From Betaproteobacteria bacterium HGW-Betaproteobacteria-3 (lineage in GTDB: Bacteria > Pseudomonadota > Gammaproteobacteria > Burkholderiales > Burkholderiaceae_C): DNA of 46,557 nt. Each line of letters opens with the position of its first letter. Position 1 is the stretch's first letter. The stretch spans positions 1-46,557 of the forward strand of contig PHCI01000027.1 in the NCBI GenBank assembly GCA_002842205.1, written 5' to 3'. Made by a program: the position numbers and the translations under genes. A model generated the notes under the pieces. That model was not told the DNA's origin, searched no databases, and saw only the letters and a list, made by a program, of their open reading frames with translations. Positions 33,417-41,888 of the stretch are shown in pieces.

Positions 33417-34394
33417 TCACTGGGGCTTGATGTTGGCGGTTTTGATGACCCGGGTCCAGGTGTCGATCTGCTGCTTCACAAACGCGGTGTAAGGCGTGGC
33501 GCCCTGCTCGGGGATGATGAAACCGACGGCGCTCATGCGCTGGCGAATCGCGTCCGTCTGCATGGCCTGCCGGACCGCGGCTTCGAGCTTGTCCACGATG
33601 GGCTGGGGTGTGCCTTTGAGGGCTGAAATCCCCGACCATGACAGCGCCTCAAAACCCCGGTAACCGGATTCGGCAATGGTGGGCACGTCCGGGTACAGCG
33701 GGTTGCGCTGGGCGCTGGTGACGGCCAGCGCGCGCAGCTTACCCGCCCGCACGTGGGGCAGGGCGGCGTCCTGGTTGATGAACATCATGGGAATGGTGCC
33801 GCCCAGGATGTCGGTGAGCATGGGGCCGCCGCCGCGGTAGGGAATGCCGGTCATGAAGACGCCGCTGGTCTGCTTGAACAGTTCCATGGCCATGTGGCCC
33901 GAGGCGGCGTGGGTGTAGCCATAGTCGAGCTTCCCGGGGTTGGCCTTGGCGTAATCCACCACGTCCTTGACGGTCCTGAACGGCGTTGTGGGGTTCACCA
34001 CCAGCACGTTGGGCCCCGAGTGGACCTGCGAGATGTGGACGAAGTCGGTGAGCGAGTTGTACTTGAGGTTGGGGTCCAGCCCGTGCGCCACGGCGTTCTG
34101 GCCCACGCCCGTCTGGATCAGGGTGTAGCCGTCGGGCGTCATCTTGCTCGCGCGTTCGGTGCCGATGGTGCCACCGGCCCCGCCAATGTTTTCAATGATG
34201 AACGGCTGCTTGAGGATTTTTGTCAGCTCGTCGGCCAGCATGCGCCCCATGACGTCGCTGGTGCCGCCCGGCGGAAACGGCACGATGATCCGGACCGGCT
34301 TGCTGGGGTAGTCGGCCTGGGCCAGCGCCCCCAGCGGAAAGACCAGGCTGGCGGCGGCCAGGGCCGTCAGGGCGGCGAGTTTTCTTCGGTGCAT
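33417..34394 (-). CDS. Bug-family (TctC) periplasmic substrate-binding protein
   Basis: A 325-residue receptor of the Bug/TctC type, a family greatly expanded in Burkholderiales. A Sec signal peptide (RRKLAALTALAAASLVFPLG, cleavage near ALAQA) is followed by YPSKPVRIIVPFPPGGTSDV, the family's typical opening that includes the anion-binding Gly/Thr/Ser loop. An AAGGAGACCCCC site precedes the ATG at 34394, so the longer frame to 34547 was rejected. No membrane components TctA/TctB are adjacent. Its place after an RraA-like gene and a sugar-acid dehydratase gene suggests an aldonic acid or similar carboxylate as ligand. Confidence 0.92.
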   Translation of the reverse strand: MHRRKLAALTALAAASLVFPLGALAQADYPSKPVRIIVPFPPGGTSDVMGRMLADELTKILKQPFIIENIGGAGGTIGTERASKMTPDGYTLIQTGVGQNAVAHGLDPNLKYNSLTDFVHISQVHSGPNVLVVNPTTPFRTVKDVVDYAKANPGKLDYGYTHAASGHMAMELFKQTSGVFMTGIPYRGGGPMLTDILGGTIPMMFINQDAALPHVRAGKLRALAVTSAQRNPLYPDVPTIAESGYRGFEALSWSGISALKGTPQPIVDKLEAAVRQAMQTDAIRQRMSAVGFIIPEQGATPYTAFVKQQIDTWTRVIKTANIKPQ

Positions 34395-34428
34395 GGGGGT
34401 CTCCTTCCGTGAGCTTGAAACAAGGAAT

Positions 34429-35145
34429 TCAGCGGGATTTCGCAGCGCGCCATGCCGAAAAATCGTCTTTTGCCTGGGGGCTGGTCGGGGGGTAAAGCCC
34501 CAGGATGCTGCGGCCCTTGAGGACTTCTTCGGTGACAAAGTCTTCAAACGCCGTCATCTCCACGGCTTCGGCCGCCACCTCGTCGGCCAGGTGTGCGGGG
34601 ATCACGACCACGCCCTCGGCGTCGCCCACCACCACGTCGCCGGGCCAGACCGGCACGTCGCCGCAGCCGATGGGCACGTTGATGTCGAGCGCCTGGTGGA
34701 TCGTCAGATTGGTCGGCGCGGCTGGGCGGTGGTGGTAGGTGGGGAAGGGCAGCTTCGCCAGCTCGGGCGAATCGCGAAAGCCACCGTCGGTCACGCAACC
34801 GGCGACGCCGCGCACCATGAGGCGCGAGATCAGAATCGAGCCGGCCGAGGCCGCGCGCGCGTCCTTGCGGCTGTCGATCACGAACACGGCACCGGGCGGG
34901 CATTCCTCGACCGCCTTGCGCTGCGGGTGGGCGCGATCCTGGAATACGGTGATGGGGTTGAGATCTTCGCGCGCCGGGATGTAGCGCAACGTGAACGCCT
35001 CGCCCACCATGTTGGGCAGGCCGGGGTTCAGCGGCCGCACGTCCTGGATGTACTGGTTGCGAAAACCGCGCTTGAACAGGGCGGTGCAGAGGGTGGCGGT
35101 GCTCACCGTCTTGAGCTTTTCGCGGGTGTCGGGTTGGAGCGCCAT
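34429..35145 (-). CDS. RraA / HMG aldolase-family protein
   Basis: A 238-residue member of the RraA-like family, which includes 4-hydroxy-4-methyl-2-oxoglutarate/4-carboxy-4-hydroxy-2-oxoadipate aldolases. The active-site motif is visible as VAGCVTDGGFRDSPEL (Gly-x-x-x-Asp-Gly-x-x-Arg-Asp pattern), with VWPGDVVVGDAEGVVVIPAH behind it. It lies 17 bp after an IlvD/Edd-type dehydratase gene and 34 bp before the Bug receptor gene. In this setting it may cleave a 2-keto-3-deoxy sugar acid made by the dehydratase; this is inference. RNase E inhibition, the first role given to RraA, is less likely here. Confidence 0.87.
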   Translation of the reverse strand: MALQPDTREKLKTVSTATLCTALFKRGFRNQYIQDVRPLNPGLPNMVGEAFTLRYIPAREDLNPITVFQDRAHPQRKAVEECPPGAVFVIDSRKDARAASAGSILISRLMVRGVAGCVTDGGFRDSPELAKLPFPTYHHRPAAPTNLTIHQALDINVPIGCGDVPVWPGDVVVGDAEGVVVIPAHLADEVAAEAVEMTAFEDFVTEEVLKGRSILGLYPPTSPQAKDDFSAWRAAKSR

Positions 35146-35162
35146 GGCGGGGGGCTTCAGGT

Positions 35163-36914
35163 TCAGAAGATGTCGGGTTCGGTCACCGGCGCGCCGAACG
35201 AGGTTTCAAGGTAGTCGAAGTCGCAGCCCTGGTCGGCCTGCATGATGTGCTGGCTGAACATCCAGCCGTAGCCGCGCGCAAAGCGCTTGGGCGGTTGCAC
35301 CCACGCGGCCTTGCGGCGCGCGAGTTCTGCGTCGCTTGCTTCGAGGTGGATCCGGCGGCCGGGCACGTCCACGGTGATCATGTCGCCGTTCTGCACCAGT
35401 GCCAGCGGACCGCCGATATAGGCCTCGGGTGCCACGTGCAGGATGCAGGCGCCGTAGCTGGTGCCGCTCATGCGCGCGTCCGAGATGCGCAGCATGTCTT
35501 TCACGCCCTGTTTCACGAGCTTCACCGGAATGGGCAGCATGCCCCATTCGGGCATGCCGGGCCCGCCCTGGGGCCCTGCGTTGCGCAGGATCAGGATGTG
35601 GCCGGCCGTGACGTCAAGGTTGGGGTCGTCGGTGGCCTTCTTGAGGCTGGGGTAGTCGTCAAACACCAGCGCGGGGCCGGTGTGTTGCAGAAACTGCGGC
35701 GCACAGGCGCTGGGCTTGATGACGCAGCCGTCGGGCGCCAGATTGCCTTTGAGGACGGCCAGCGCGCCTTCGTCGTAAATGGCGTTGCCGAGCGGGCGGA
35801 TCACGTCGGCGTTGTAGACCTCGGCGCCGGTGATGTTCTCGCCCACCGTTTTTCCGGTGACGGTGAGGGCGTCAAGCTTGAGGTGGTCCTTGAGCACGCC
35901 CATCATCGCGGCCATGCCGCCGGCGTAGTAGAAGTCTTCCATCAGGTAGGTGTCGCCACTGGGCCGGATGTTGGCGATCACCGGCACCTTGCGGCTGGCG
36001 GCGTCAAAGTCTGCGAGGCCCACGGCGCAATGCGCGCCGGCGCGGCGCGACATGGCCACGAGGTGGATGATGGCGTTGGTTGAGCAGCCCATGGCCATGG
36101 CCACGGTGATGGCGTTCTCGAACGAAGCGCGGCTGAGCATCTTCGCAGGGGTGAGGTCTTCCCACACCATGTCCACTGCGCGGCGGCCACACTCGGCGGC
36201 CATGCGGATGTGGTTCGAATCGACCGCGGGAATGGACGACGCGCCCGGCAGCGTGAAGCCGCAGGCCTCGGCGATGCCGGTCATGGTGCTCGCCGTGCCC
36301 ATGGTCATGCAGTGGCCGTGGCTGCGTGCGATGCCACCCTCGACCTCAAGCCACTGCGTGGGCGTGATCTTGCCGGCGCGGCGTTCGTCCCAGAACTTCC
36401 AGGTGTCGGAGCCCGAGCCGAGAACCTTGCCCTTCCAGTTGCCGCGCAGCATGGGGCCGGCTGGCATGTAGATGAAGGGCAGGCCCATGCTCAGGGCGCC
36501 CATGATGAGGCCGGGCGTGGTCTTGTCGCAGCCGCCCATGAGCACCGCGCCGTCAATCGGGTGGCTGCGCAGCAGCTCTTCGGTCTCGATCGCCAGCAGG
36601 TTGCGATACAGCATGGTGGTGGGCTTGACCAGCGACTCGGACAGCGACAGCGCGGGCAGCTCGATCGGGAAGCCGCCCGCCTGCAGCACGCCGCGTTTCA
36701 CGTCTTCCACCCGTTGTTTGAAGTGGCCGTGACAGGTGCCGATGTCGCTCCAGGTGTTGAGCACGGCGATCACCGGCTTGCCGACCCAGTCTTCGGGGCC
36801 GTAGCCCAGCTGCATCACACGCGAGCGGTGCCCGAACGAGCGCACGTCGTCGGGCGCGAACCAGCGGGCGCTGCGCAGGTCGCTTTCATTCTTTCGGGGG
36901 GGCGGTGTTGGCAT
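35163..36914 (-). CDS. IlvD/Edd-family dehydratase, sugar-acid (L-arabinonate-like) type
   Basis: A 583-residue Fe-S dehydratase. Probable cluster ligands are Cys61 (SDIGTCHGHFKQ), Cys129 (LMGGCDKTTPG) and Cys202 (HGHCMTMGTASTM). The closing part carries LRISDARMSGTSYGACILHV and the substrate-binding PGRRIHLE. Length and the opening RSARWFAPDDVRSFGHRSR fit the L-arabinonate/pentonate dehydratase branch better than branched-chain amino acid IlvD. It converts an aldonic acid to its 2-keto-3-deoxy form. It is first in the operon, under a promoter whose spacer is a perfect palindrome, and is divergent from a GntR regulator. Confidence 0.9.
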   Translation of the reverse strand: MPTPPPRKNESDLRSARWFAPDDVRSFGHRSRVMQLGYGPEDWVGKPVIAVLNTWSDIGTCHGHFKQRVEDVKRGVLQAGGFPIELPALSLSESLVKPTTMLYRNLLAIETEELLRSHPIDGAVLMGGCDKTTPGLIMGALSMGLPFIYMPAGPMLRGNWKGKVLGSGSDTWKFWDERRAGKITPTQWLEVEGGIARSHGHCMTMGTASTMTGIAEACGFTLPGASSIPAVDSNHIRMAAECGRRAVDMVWEDLTPAKMLSRASFENAITVAMAMGCSTNAIIHLVAMSRRAGAHCAVGLADFDAASRKVPVIANIRPSGDTYLMEDFYYAGGMAAMMGVLKDHLKLDALTVTGKTVGENITGAEVYNADVIRPLGNAIYDEGALAVLKGNLAPDGCVIKPSACAPQFLQHTGPALVFDDYPSLKKATDDPNLDVTAGHILILRNAGPQGGPGMPEWGMLPIPVKLVKQGVKDMLRISDARMSGTSYGACILHVAPEAYIGGPLALVQNGDMITVDVPGRRIHLEASDAELARRKAAWVQPPKRFARGYGWMFSQHIMQADQGCDFDYLETSFGAPVTEPDIF

Positions 36915-36958
36915 GGTCTCCCGCGGTTCAGCGGCTCCGGTGGGCTGGTTGGATCGGA

Positions 36959-36987
36959 ATTAAAGCACTAATATATTAGTGCGTCAA
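36959..36987 (-). promoter_or_regulatory. Promoter of the dehydratase operon with an 18-bp operator in its spacer
   Basis: On the minus strand: -35 TTGACG (36987-36982), a 17-bp spacer, -10 TTTAAT (36964-36959). The spacer is almost entirely the perfect palindrome GCACTAATATATTAGTGC (36965-36982 on the plus strand), whose outer base overlaps the -35. A dimeric repressor bound here would exclude RNA polymerase. The divergent GntR/FCD protein is the obvious candidate; sugar acids or their breakdown products would be the inducers. Confidence 0.82.
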
Positions 36988-37028
36988 TGCTACAGTGACA
37001 GCACCTTGATGGAGCCGCGATACGCACC

Positions 37029-37733
37029 GTGAACACCCTGGCGACCCTTGCCCCTTTGAAGCTGGACCGGACGCGGCAGTCGGCGCCGCAGGTCTGCGAT
37101 GCGCTGCGCGAGATGATTCTTTCGGTGCAACTGGCACCCGGCACCGTGCTGCAGCGCACCGAGCTGGCCGAACACTTCGGCATCAGCCAGACGCCGATCC
37201 GCGACGCGCTGCTGCGTCTGGGCGAAGAGCATCTGGTGGACATCTATCCGCAGCACGCCACGGTGGTCAGCCGGATCGACGTGAAGGCGGCGCTGCAGGT
37301 GCATTTTCTGCGCCGCGCCATCGAGATCGAGCTCCTCAAGGCGCTGTGTGATCTGCCCGACGACGCGCACCGCCACCTCTTGCAGCACCTGCAGACCCAT
37401 CTGGACGCCCAGCAAGCAGCGCTGGACCCGCTGGAGTTTGCGGCGTTCTCGGTGTCGGACCTGGCGTTTCACAAGGAGATGTACGACGCGGCCGACGTGG
37501 CGCCGTTGTGGAGCCTGGTGCGCCGTCAAAGCGGCCACGTTGACCGTCTGCGCCGACTCAACCTGCCCGCGCAGGGCAAGGCGCAGGCGGTGGTGCGCGA
37601 CCACCGCGCCATCGTCGAGGCGCTGGCCCGGCGTGATCCCGCTGGCGCCGAAGCCGCACTGCGCACGCACCTGGCCGGGACGCTGGCCTTTGTGCGGGAC
37701 ATTCGCGAGCGCTTTCCCGACTGGGTAGTTTGA
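37029..37733 (+). CDS. GntR family (FadR/FCD subgroup) transcriptional regulator
   Basis: A 234-residue regulator with an N-terminal winged helix (about residues 15-85; LAEHFGISQTPIRDALLRLG) and a C-terminal all-helical FCD ligand domain. FCD metal/ligand residues are suggested by DLAFHKEMYDAADV, VRDHRAIVEALARRD and EAALRTHL. It starts with GTG at 37029; no in-frame ATG lies nearby upstream. It is divergent from the dehydratase-RraA-Bug operon and probably controls that operon and itself through the palindrome at 36965-36982. It converges with the gamma-glutamyltransferase gene. Confidence 0.92.
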   Translation: MNTLATLAPLKLDRTRQSAPQVCDALREMILSVQLAPGTVLQRTELAEHFGISQTPIRDALLRLGEEHLVDIYPQHATVVSRIDVKAALQVHFLRRAIEIELLKALCDLPDDAHRHLLQHLQTHLDAQQAALDPLEFAAFSVSDLAFHKEMYDAADVAPLWSLVRRQSGHVDRLRRLNLPAQGKAQAVVRDHRAIVEALARRDPAGAEAALRTHLAGTLAFVRDIRERFPDWVV

Positions 37734-37735
37734 AT

Positions 37736-37758
37736 CCCGGGCATCCTGGTGGCCCGGG
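37736..37758. terminator. Bidirectional terminator-like hairpin, gntR / gamma-glutamyltransferase
   Basis: CCCGGGC (37736-37742) pairs with GCCCGGG (37752-37758) over a 9-nt loop, 3 bp after the gntR stop and 28 bp before the end of the convergent gene. There is no T tract on either side. Position between two converging genes favours a terminator role. Confidence 0.45.
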
Positions 37759-37786
37759 TGGCGCTGCCGATGGCGGCCGAATCGCT

Positions 37787-39409
37787 TCAGTACCCGATGG
37801 CGGCACCGTCGCTGCGTGGGTCGGAGCCGCCATAACGCATGCCTGACTCCGGATCGATCACGATCCCGTGCGCGTGGCCGGCCAGTTCGTTCCAGTCACC
37901 CCAGCGGTCGAGAATGTGGCCGCGCCGGTCCAGCTCGTCGATGGTGGCTTTGGGAAAGCGGGCCTCGATGTGCAGCGTGTCGCGGCTTTCGCCCAGGCCG
38001 AAGCGGCCGGACAGCCAGCGTGGCGCCTCCAGCGCTTCCTGGATGTTGCGGTCAAAGTCCAGCAGGTTGATGTAGGTCTGCAGGTGGATCTGCGGCTGAC
38101 CGTCGGCCCCCATGCAGCCCACCACGCTCCAGAGCTTGTCATTGCGAAACCCCATGGACGCAATCAGTGTGTGCAGCGGTGTTTTGCCGGGCTCCAGCCG
38201 GTTCGGGTGCGAGGCGTCCAGTGAGAAATAGGCGCTGCGGTTTTGCAGGACCACCCCGGTGTTTCCCGCCACCACGGCCGAGCCGAACACGCCGTACAGG
38301 CTTTGAATCAACGACACCGCGTTGCCTTCTGCATCCACGACGGCGATGTACACCGTGTCACCCGTGAGACTGCCGTAAGACGGTACCTTGTCCCACGGCA
38401 ATGCACGCGCGGGGTCCATCAACTTGCGTCGCTCGTCGGCATAGGTCTTCGAAATCAGGCGCTCCATCGGCACGTCGGCAAACGCCGGGTCGGCCAGATG
38501 GCGGTCGCGGTCGTGGTAGGCCACCTGTTTGGCCTGCACCAGCAGGTGCGCGTGATCGGTGCCAAGGTATTCACGCTGGTGCAGCTCGAAAGGCTCCAGC
38601 AGGTTGAGCATCTCCAGCACCGTAAAGCCCTGCGTGGGTGCCGGTGTCTCGTACAACGTGAGGTCACGGTAGCGGCCTTGCAGCGGCTGCCCCCAGCGCG
38701 CGGTTTGCACGGCGAGGTCTGACGCAGTGAAAAAGCCACCTTTTTCCCCGGCAAATCGTGCCAGTTCGGCAGCGACGGGACCTTCATAAAAACCGGCGCG
38801 ACCGTGCTCCGCAATGGCGCTGAGCGTATGGGCCAGGTTGGGATTGGTGAGCCGGGTTCCGGGACGGGGTGCTTTGCCATCGGGCATGAAAATCGCCATG
38901 GATTCGGCGTGCGGCTCCAGGTCTTTGCGTGCAAATTCGATCCAGCCGGCCAGACGCTCGGTGACTGGAAAACCGTCGCGTGCGTAACCGATGGCGGTCT
39001 GGAGATTGCGGGCCAGTGGCAGGCGGCCATACGTCGCATGGGCCTCGACCCAACTGGCAACCGAACCCGGCGTCGTCAGGGTGGCGGGCAGGATGCCGCG
39101 AAACGGCACCTCGGCATGGCCGCGTTGGGCAAACCATTCAATACTGGCGCTCGCCGCAGCCCGTCCGCCACCATCGAGGTATCGAACCGCCTGGGTCTTG
39201 GCGTCATGAATGAGCCAGAAGGCATCGCCGCCCACACCGGTCATGTGCGGGTACAGCACGGCCAGTGCCGCGCTGGTGGCAATGGCGGCGTCCACCGCCG
39301 AGCCGCCTGCTCGCAAGACCTCGACGCCTGCCTGTGAGGCCAGCGCGTGGGGGCAGGTGACCATTCCGTTGGGGCCCATCGTGACCGGGCGGCCCGTGGT
39401 GATTTGCAT
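37787..39409 (-). CDS. Gamma-glutamyltransferase family protein
   Basis: A 540-residue Ntn-hydrolase of the gamma-glutamyltranspeptidase family, which self-cleaves into two subunits. The likely nucleophile and cleavage site is Thr352 (SLTGDTVYIAVVDAEGNAVS). The first subunit shows ALASQAGVEVLRAGGSAVDA and LYPHMTGVGGDAFWLIHD. No signal peptide is visible, so unlike E. coli Ggt it may stay in the cytosol; many such homologues act on glutathione conjugates, cephalosporin-type amides or other gamma-glutamyl compounds. It is not clearly in an operon. Substrate assignment is open. Confidence 0.9.
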   Translation of the reverse strand: MQITTGRPVTMGPNGMVTCPHALASQAGVEVLRAGGSAVDAAIATSAALAVLYPHMTGVGGDAFWLIHDAKTQAVRYLDGGGRAAASASIEWFAQRGHAEVPFRGILPATLTTPGSVASWVEAHATYGRLPLARNLQTAIGYARDGFPVTERLAGWIEFARKDLEPHAESMAIFMPDGKAPRPGTRLTNPNLAHTLSAIAEHGRAGFYEGPVAAELARFAGEKGGFFTASDLAVQTARWGQPLQGRYRDLTLYETPAPTQGFTVLEMLNLLEPFELHQREYLGTDHAHLLVQAKQVAYHDRDRHLADPAFADVPMERLISKTYADERRKLMDPARALPWDKVPSYGSLTGDTVYIAVVDAEGNAVSLIQSLYGVFGSAVVAGNTGVVLQNRSAYFSLDASHPNRLEPGKTPLHTLIASMGFRNDKLWSVVGCMGADGQPQIHLQTYINLLDFDRNIQEALEAPRWLSGRFGLGESRDTLHIEARFPKATIDELDRRGHILDRWGDWNELAGHAHGIVIDPESGMRYGGSDPRSDGAAIGY

Positions 39410-39498
39410 GGGTGTAATCCTTCGATGTGATCAGGTTCTGGCGCCGGGCGTTGTGATACGCAGCCCCACCGTGGTGAGCGAGGCTAGACTGTACCTTT

Positions 39499-39900
39499 AT
39501 GAAATTCAAGACTGATCGCAGGAAAGTCCCCGGTTGCATCTTTGTTGCAGTGCTGGCAGTGCTGGTGACGCAAGCGGCGGGCGCCGCGGGTGCTGCGGCC
39601 TCGTGCGAGGCGCTGCAGGGGCAAATCGAGGCCAAGATCCGCACCGCAGGCGTGGCGCAATTCACGCTCACCACGGTGGACGCGGGCGCCAGGGCCGTTG
39701 GCAAGGTGGTCGGCACCTGCGCGTTGGGCACCCGGAAAATCATGTACATCGCGGGGGCTTCTGCGGCGCCGATGGCCACGCCGTCCGCCGCGGCGAGCAC
39801 GCCCCGCGCGCGGGCGGCGCCGTCACGCCCGGGCACCGAGGCCATCCTGACCGAATGCCGGGACGGTTCGGTGTCAATGGGCGGCGACTGCAAAAAATAG
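39499..39900 (+). CDS. DUF1161-like small secreted protein
   Basis: A 133-residue protein with a hydrophobic N-terminal signal (VPGCIFVAVLAVLVTQAAGA). The mature part, SCEALQGQIEAKIRTAGVAQ followed by FTLTTVD and GKVVGTCALGTRKIMYI, matches the DUF1161 pattern of two cysteines around a short alpha/beta module, probably disulfide-bonded in the periplasm. After it come an Ala/Pro/Ser-rich linker (~30 residues) and a second Cys pair at the end (ECRDGSVSMGGDCKK), an extension not in the basic domain. Function unknown. It stands alone, divergent from the GGT gene by 89 bp. Confidence 0.75.
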   Translation: MKFKTDRRKVPGCIFVAVLAVLVTQAAGAAGAAASCEALQGQIEAKIRTAGVAQFTLTTVDAGARAVGKVVGTCALGTRKIMYIAGASAAPMATPSAAASTPRARAAPSRPGTEAILTECRDGSVSMGGDCKK

Positions 39901-39907
39901 CGCAGCC

Positions 39908-39925
39908 GGCCGGGGTGGCCCGGCC
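39908..39925. terminator. Bidirectional terminator-like hairpin, DUF1161 / yebC-like
   Basis: GGCCGGG (39908-39914) and CCCGGCC (39919-39925) form a perfect 7-bp stem with loop GTGG, 7 bp after the DUF1161-like stop and 17 bp before the end of the converging yebC-family gene. No T tract. Position and strength fit a shared terminator. Confidence 0.5.
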
Positions 39926-39942
39926 TCGCAGCCGTCGCAGGG

Positions 39943-40656
39943 CTAGCCCGCCAGCCCCACAAACACGTTCTGCACGTCGTCGTGCGCGTCGATGGCCGCG
40001 AGGAAGGTTTCGACCTCTTCCAGCTCGGCCGGGCTCAGGCTGGCCGGGTTGACGGGGTTTTTGGGCCGGTAACCCAGCTTGGCCGACAGCACGGTAAAGC
40101 CCTGGGCTGGCAGGGCGCGGCTGACCAGATCGAGGTCGGTCGCATCGGTCAGGAACAGCATGCTGCCTTCCGATTCGCCGGGTTCGAAGTCCTGCGCACC
40201 GGCCTCGATGGCAGCCAGCTCGGGGTCGGCGCCCGGAGCCGCGGGCTCGGCCTCGATCAGGCCCACATGGTCAAAATCCCAGGCCACGGAACCCGAGGTG
40301 CCCAGTTGCCCTTTGCGGAACAAAACCCGCATTTCAGGGGCGGTGCGGTTGACGTTGTCGGTCAGGCATTCGACCATCACCGCCACGCGGTGCGGTGCGA
40401 AGCCTTCGTACATCACGTGCTCGAAATGCACCGTTTCGCCCGTCAGGCCTGCGCCTTTCTTGATGGCGCGGTCCAGTGTGTCCTTGGGCATGGACACCTT
40501 GCGGGCCTGCTCCACCACCAGCCGCAGCCGCGAATTGGAGGCCGGATCGGCGCCGTTGCGCGCGGCCACCATGATGTCCTTGGCCAGTCGGCCGAACAGC
40601 TTACCCCGGGCATCGGCCGCCGCGGCCTTGCCTTTTGCTTTCCATTGCGCGCCCAT
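39943..40656 (-). CDS. YebC/PmpR (TACO1) family protein
   Basis: A 237-residue member of the YebC family, described as transcriptional regulators and, more recently, translation factors acting on the ribosome. It contains [20 protein letters not shown] near the N terminus, [20 protein letters not shown], and the acidic central region [20 protein letters not shown]. The opening [13 protein letters not shown] differs from the usual MAGHSKWANIKH of YebC, so this is probably the second, paralogous form found in betaproteobacteria rather than the ruvC-linked one. It is a single gene, divergent from the next by 74 bp. Confidence 0.9.
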   Translation of the reverse strand: MGAQWKAKGKAAAADARGKLFGRLAKDIMVAARNGADPASNSRLRLVVEQARKVSMPKDTLDRAIKKGAGLTGETVHFEHVMYEGFAPHRVAVMVECLTDNVNRTAPEMRVLFRKGQLGTSGSVAWDFDHVGLIEAEPAAPGADPELAAIEAGAQDFEPGESEGSMLFLTDATDLDLVSRALPAQGFTVLSAKLGYRPKNPVNPASLSPAELEEVETFLAAIDAHDDVQNVFVGLAG

Positions 40657-40730
40657 AGTGCATATTCCTTGAAGTCACAGCGTTGATCGTAAACTGCCGG
40701 CGACCCTTTCACCATCCCAAGCCCACGCCC

Positions 40731-41222
40731 ATGACCGAAACCAGCGAAGAAAAAATCACCCAGCCCCGCTTCTGGCGCGACAACGGCTGGACCGCCTGCG
40801 TGATCAAGAACGATGACGACGACGGCTGGGCCGTGGCCATGACCCCGCAGGGCCAGGTGGAGCCGGCCCTGGTGGGCCCGTGGACCATGGGGCGCGACAA
40901 GAAGAACCCCAAGCCGCTGGATACGTCGGCCTTCAACACCCTGGTGAAAACGGCCACTGAATTTGTGCGCCGCCACGAGCAGCAACAGCACGCCACGCTG
41001 CACCAGTCTTTGGACATTTCGCACGAGGGCGCACGCTTGAACATCCTGCTGGACATCGAGCCCGATGACGACCACCCCAGCGCCACGCTGCGCGCACTGG
41101 ACGCCTGGGGGGACGTGCTGGCCCAGGTCCGCGTGGCGCCCTCGTTCAAGCTCACACGGGCCAGTGCCAGTGCCTGGGCTGAGGCTGGTTTCAGCGCCGC
41201 AGCGGTGCGCCGGGGCGGCTAG
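40731..41222 (+). CDS. Conserved hypothetical protein, soluble, acidic N terminus
   Basis: A 163-residue protein I do not recognise by domain. It begins with MTETSEEKITQPRFWRDNGW and has an acidic run NDDDDGWAVAMTPQGQVEPA; the middle holds VKTATEFVRRHEQQQHATLH and a region LNILLDIEPDDDHPSATLRA. There is no signal peptide or membrane segment, so it is probably cytosolic. The start at 40731 was preferred over the longer frame from 40683, whose first residues overlap the yebC promoter region. It resembles a lineage-restricted housekeeping-type protein; function unknown. Confidence 0.72.
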   Translation: MTETSEEKITQPRFWRDNGWTACVIKNDDDDGWAVAMTPQGQVEPALVGPWTMGRDKKNPKPLDTSAFNTLVKTATEFVRRHEQQQHATLHQSLDISHEGARLNILLDIEPDDDHPSATLRALDAWGDVLAQVRVAPSFKLTRASASAWAEAGFSAAAVRRGG

Positions 41223-41237
41223 CGCGGCGCAGGCCGC

Positions 41238-41687
41238 TCAACCGGTGATGGCCTGCCAGTGCGGGGCAGCCACCGGCGTGATGGACAGCCGGTTGCCTTT
41301 CTGCAGCACCCGCAGGCCGGCCAGTTCGGGCCGCGCGCGCAACTGCGGCAGGGTGAGGTGGGGGATCTTTCGCAGCACCTGCACGTCCACCAGCCACCAG
41401 CGCGGTGCGTCGGGCTTTGATGCCGCATCGAAATACGGCGACGCGGGGTCAAACTGCGTGGGGTCGGGACGGGCCGTGGACGCCACCCGGGCCATGCCCA
41501 CGATGCCCGGTTCGGCGCAACTGGAGTGGTAGAACAGCACGCCGTCGCCCACGCGCATGGCGTCGCGCATGAAGTTGCGGGCCTGGTAATTGCGCACGCC
41601 CACCCAGGGCACGGTGGCACCGGGGGCGGCCAGTGCATCGTCGACCGAGCATTCCTGCGGTTCGGATTTCATCAGCCAGTAATTCAT
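41238..41687 (-). CDS. EVE domain-containing protein
   Basis: A 149-residue protein made of one EVE domain (PUA-like fold that recognises modified bases). It begins YWLMKSEPQECSVDDALAAP, followed by WVGVRNYQARNFMRDAMRVG and VLFYHSSCAEPGIVGMARVA, all signature segments of the family. The C-terminal part RWWLVDVQVLRKIPHLTLPQ is also typical. Stand-alone EVE proteins are widespread and their cell role is poorly known; some act in defence or with modified nucleic acids. No restriction or defence gene is next to it here. It converges with the upstream hypothetical gene over a 15-bp gap. Confidence 0.92.
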   Translation of the reverse strand: MNYWLMKSEPQECSVDDALAAPGATVPWVGVRNYQARNFMRDAMRVGDGVLFYHSSCAEPGIVGMARVASTARPDPTQFDPASPYFDAASKPDAPRWWLVDVQVLRKIPHLTLPQLRARPELAGLRVLQKGNRLSITPVAAPHWQAITG

Positions 41688-41888
41688 GCGGGTGGATTAT
41701 CCGTGCGCTGGGCCATGAACCGGCGAAAACAGGGGCCGGTCCTGATCTTTGACAAGCCGCACGCGACGGCCATGGCCCACAATGCCACATGGCCTGATCT
41801 GAATAGGCCGCAACCCGCTGTAGTGGCTGCGCCACCCGTCGGCGTCATGGCGCAGCTTCGGGGCCGTGAAAACTGAAAGGTGAACCCA

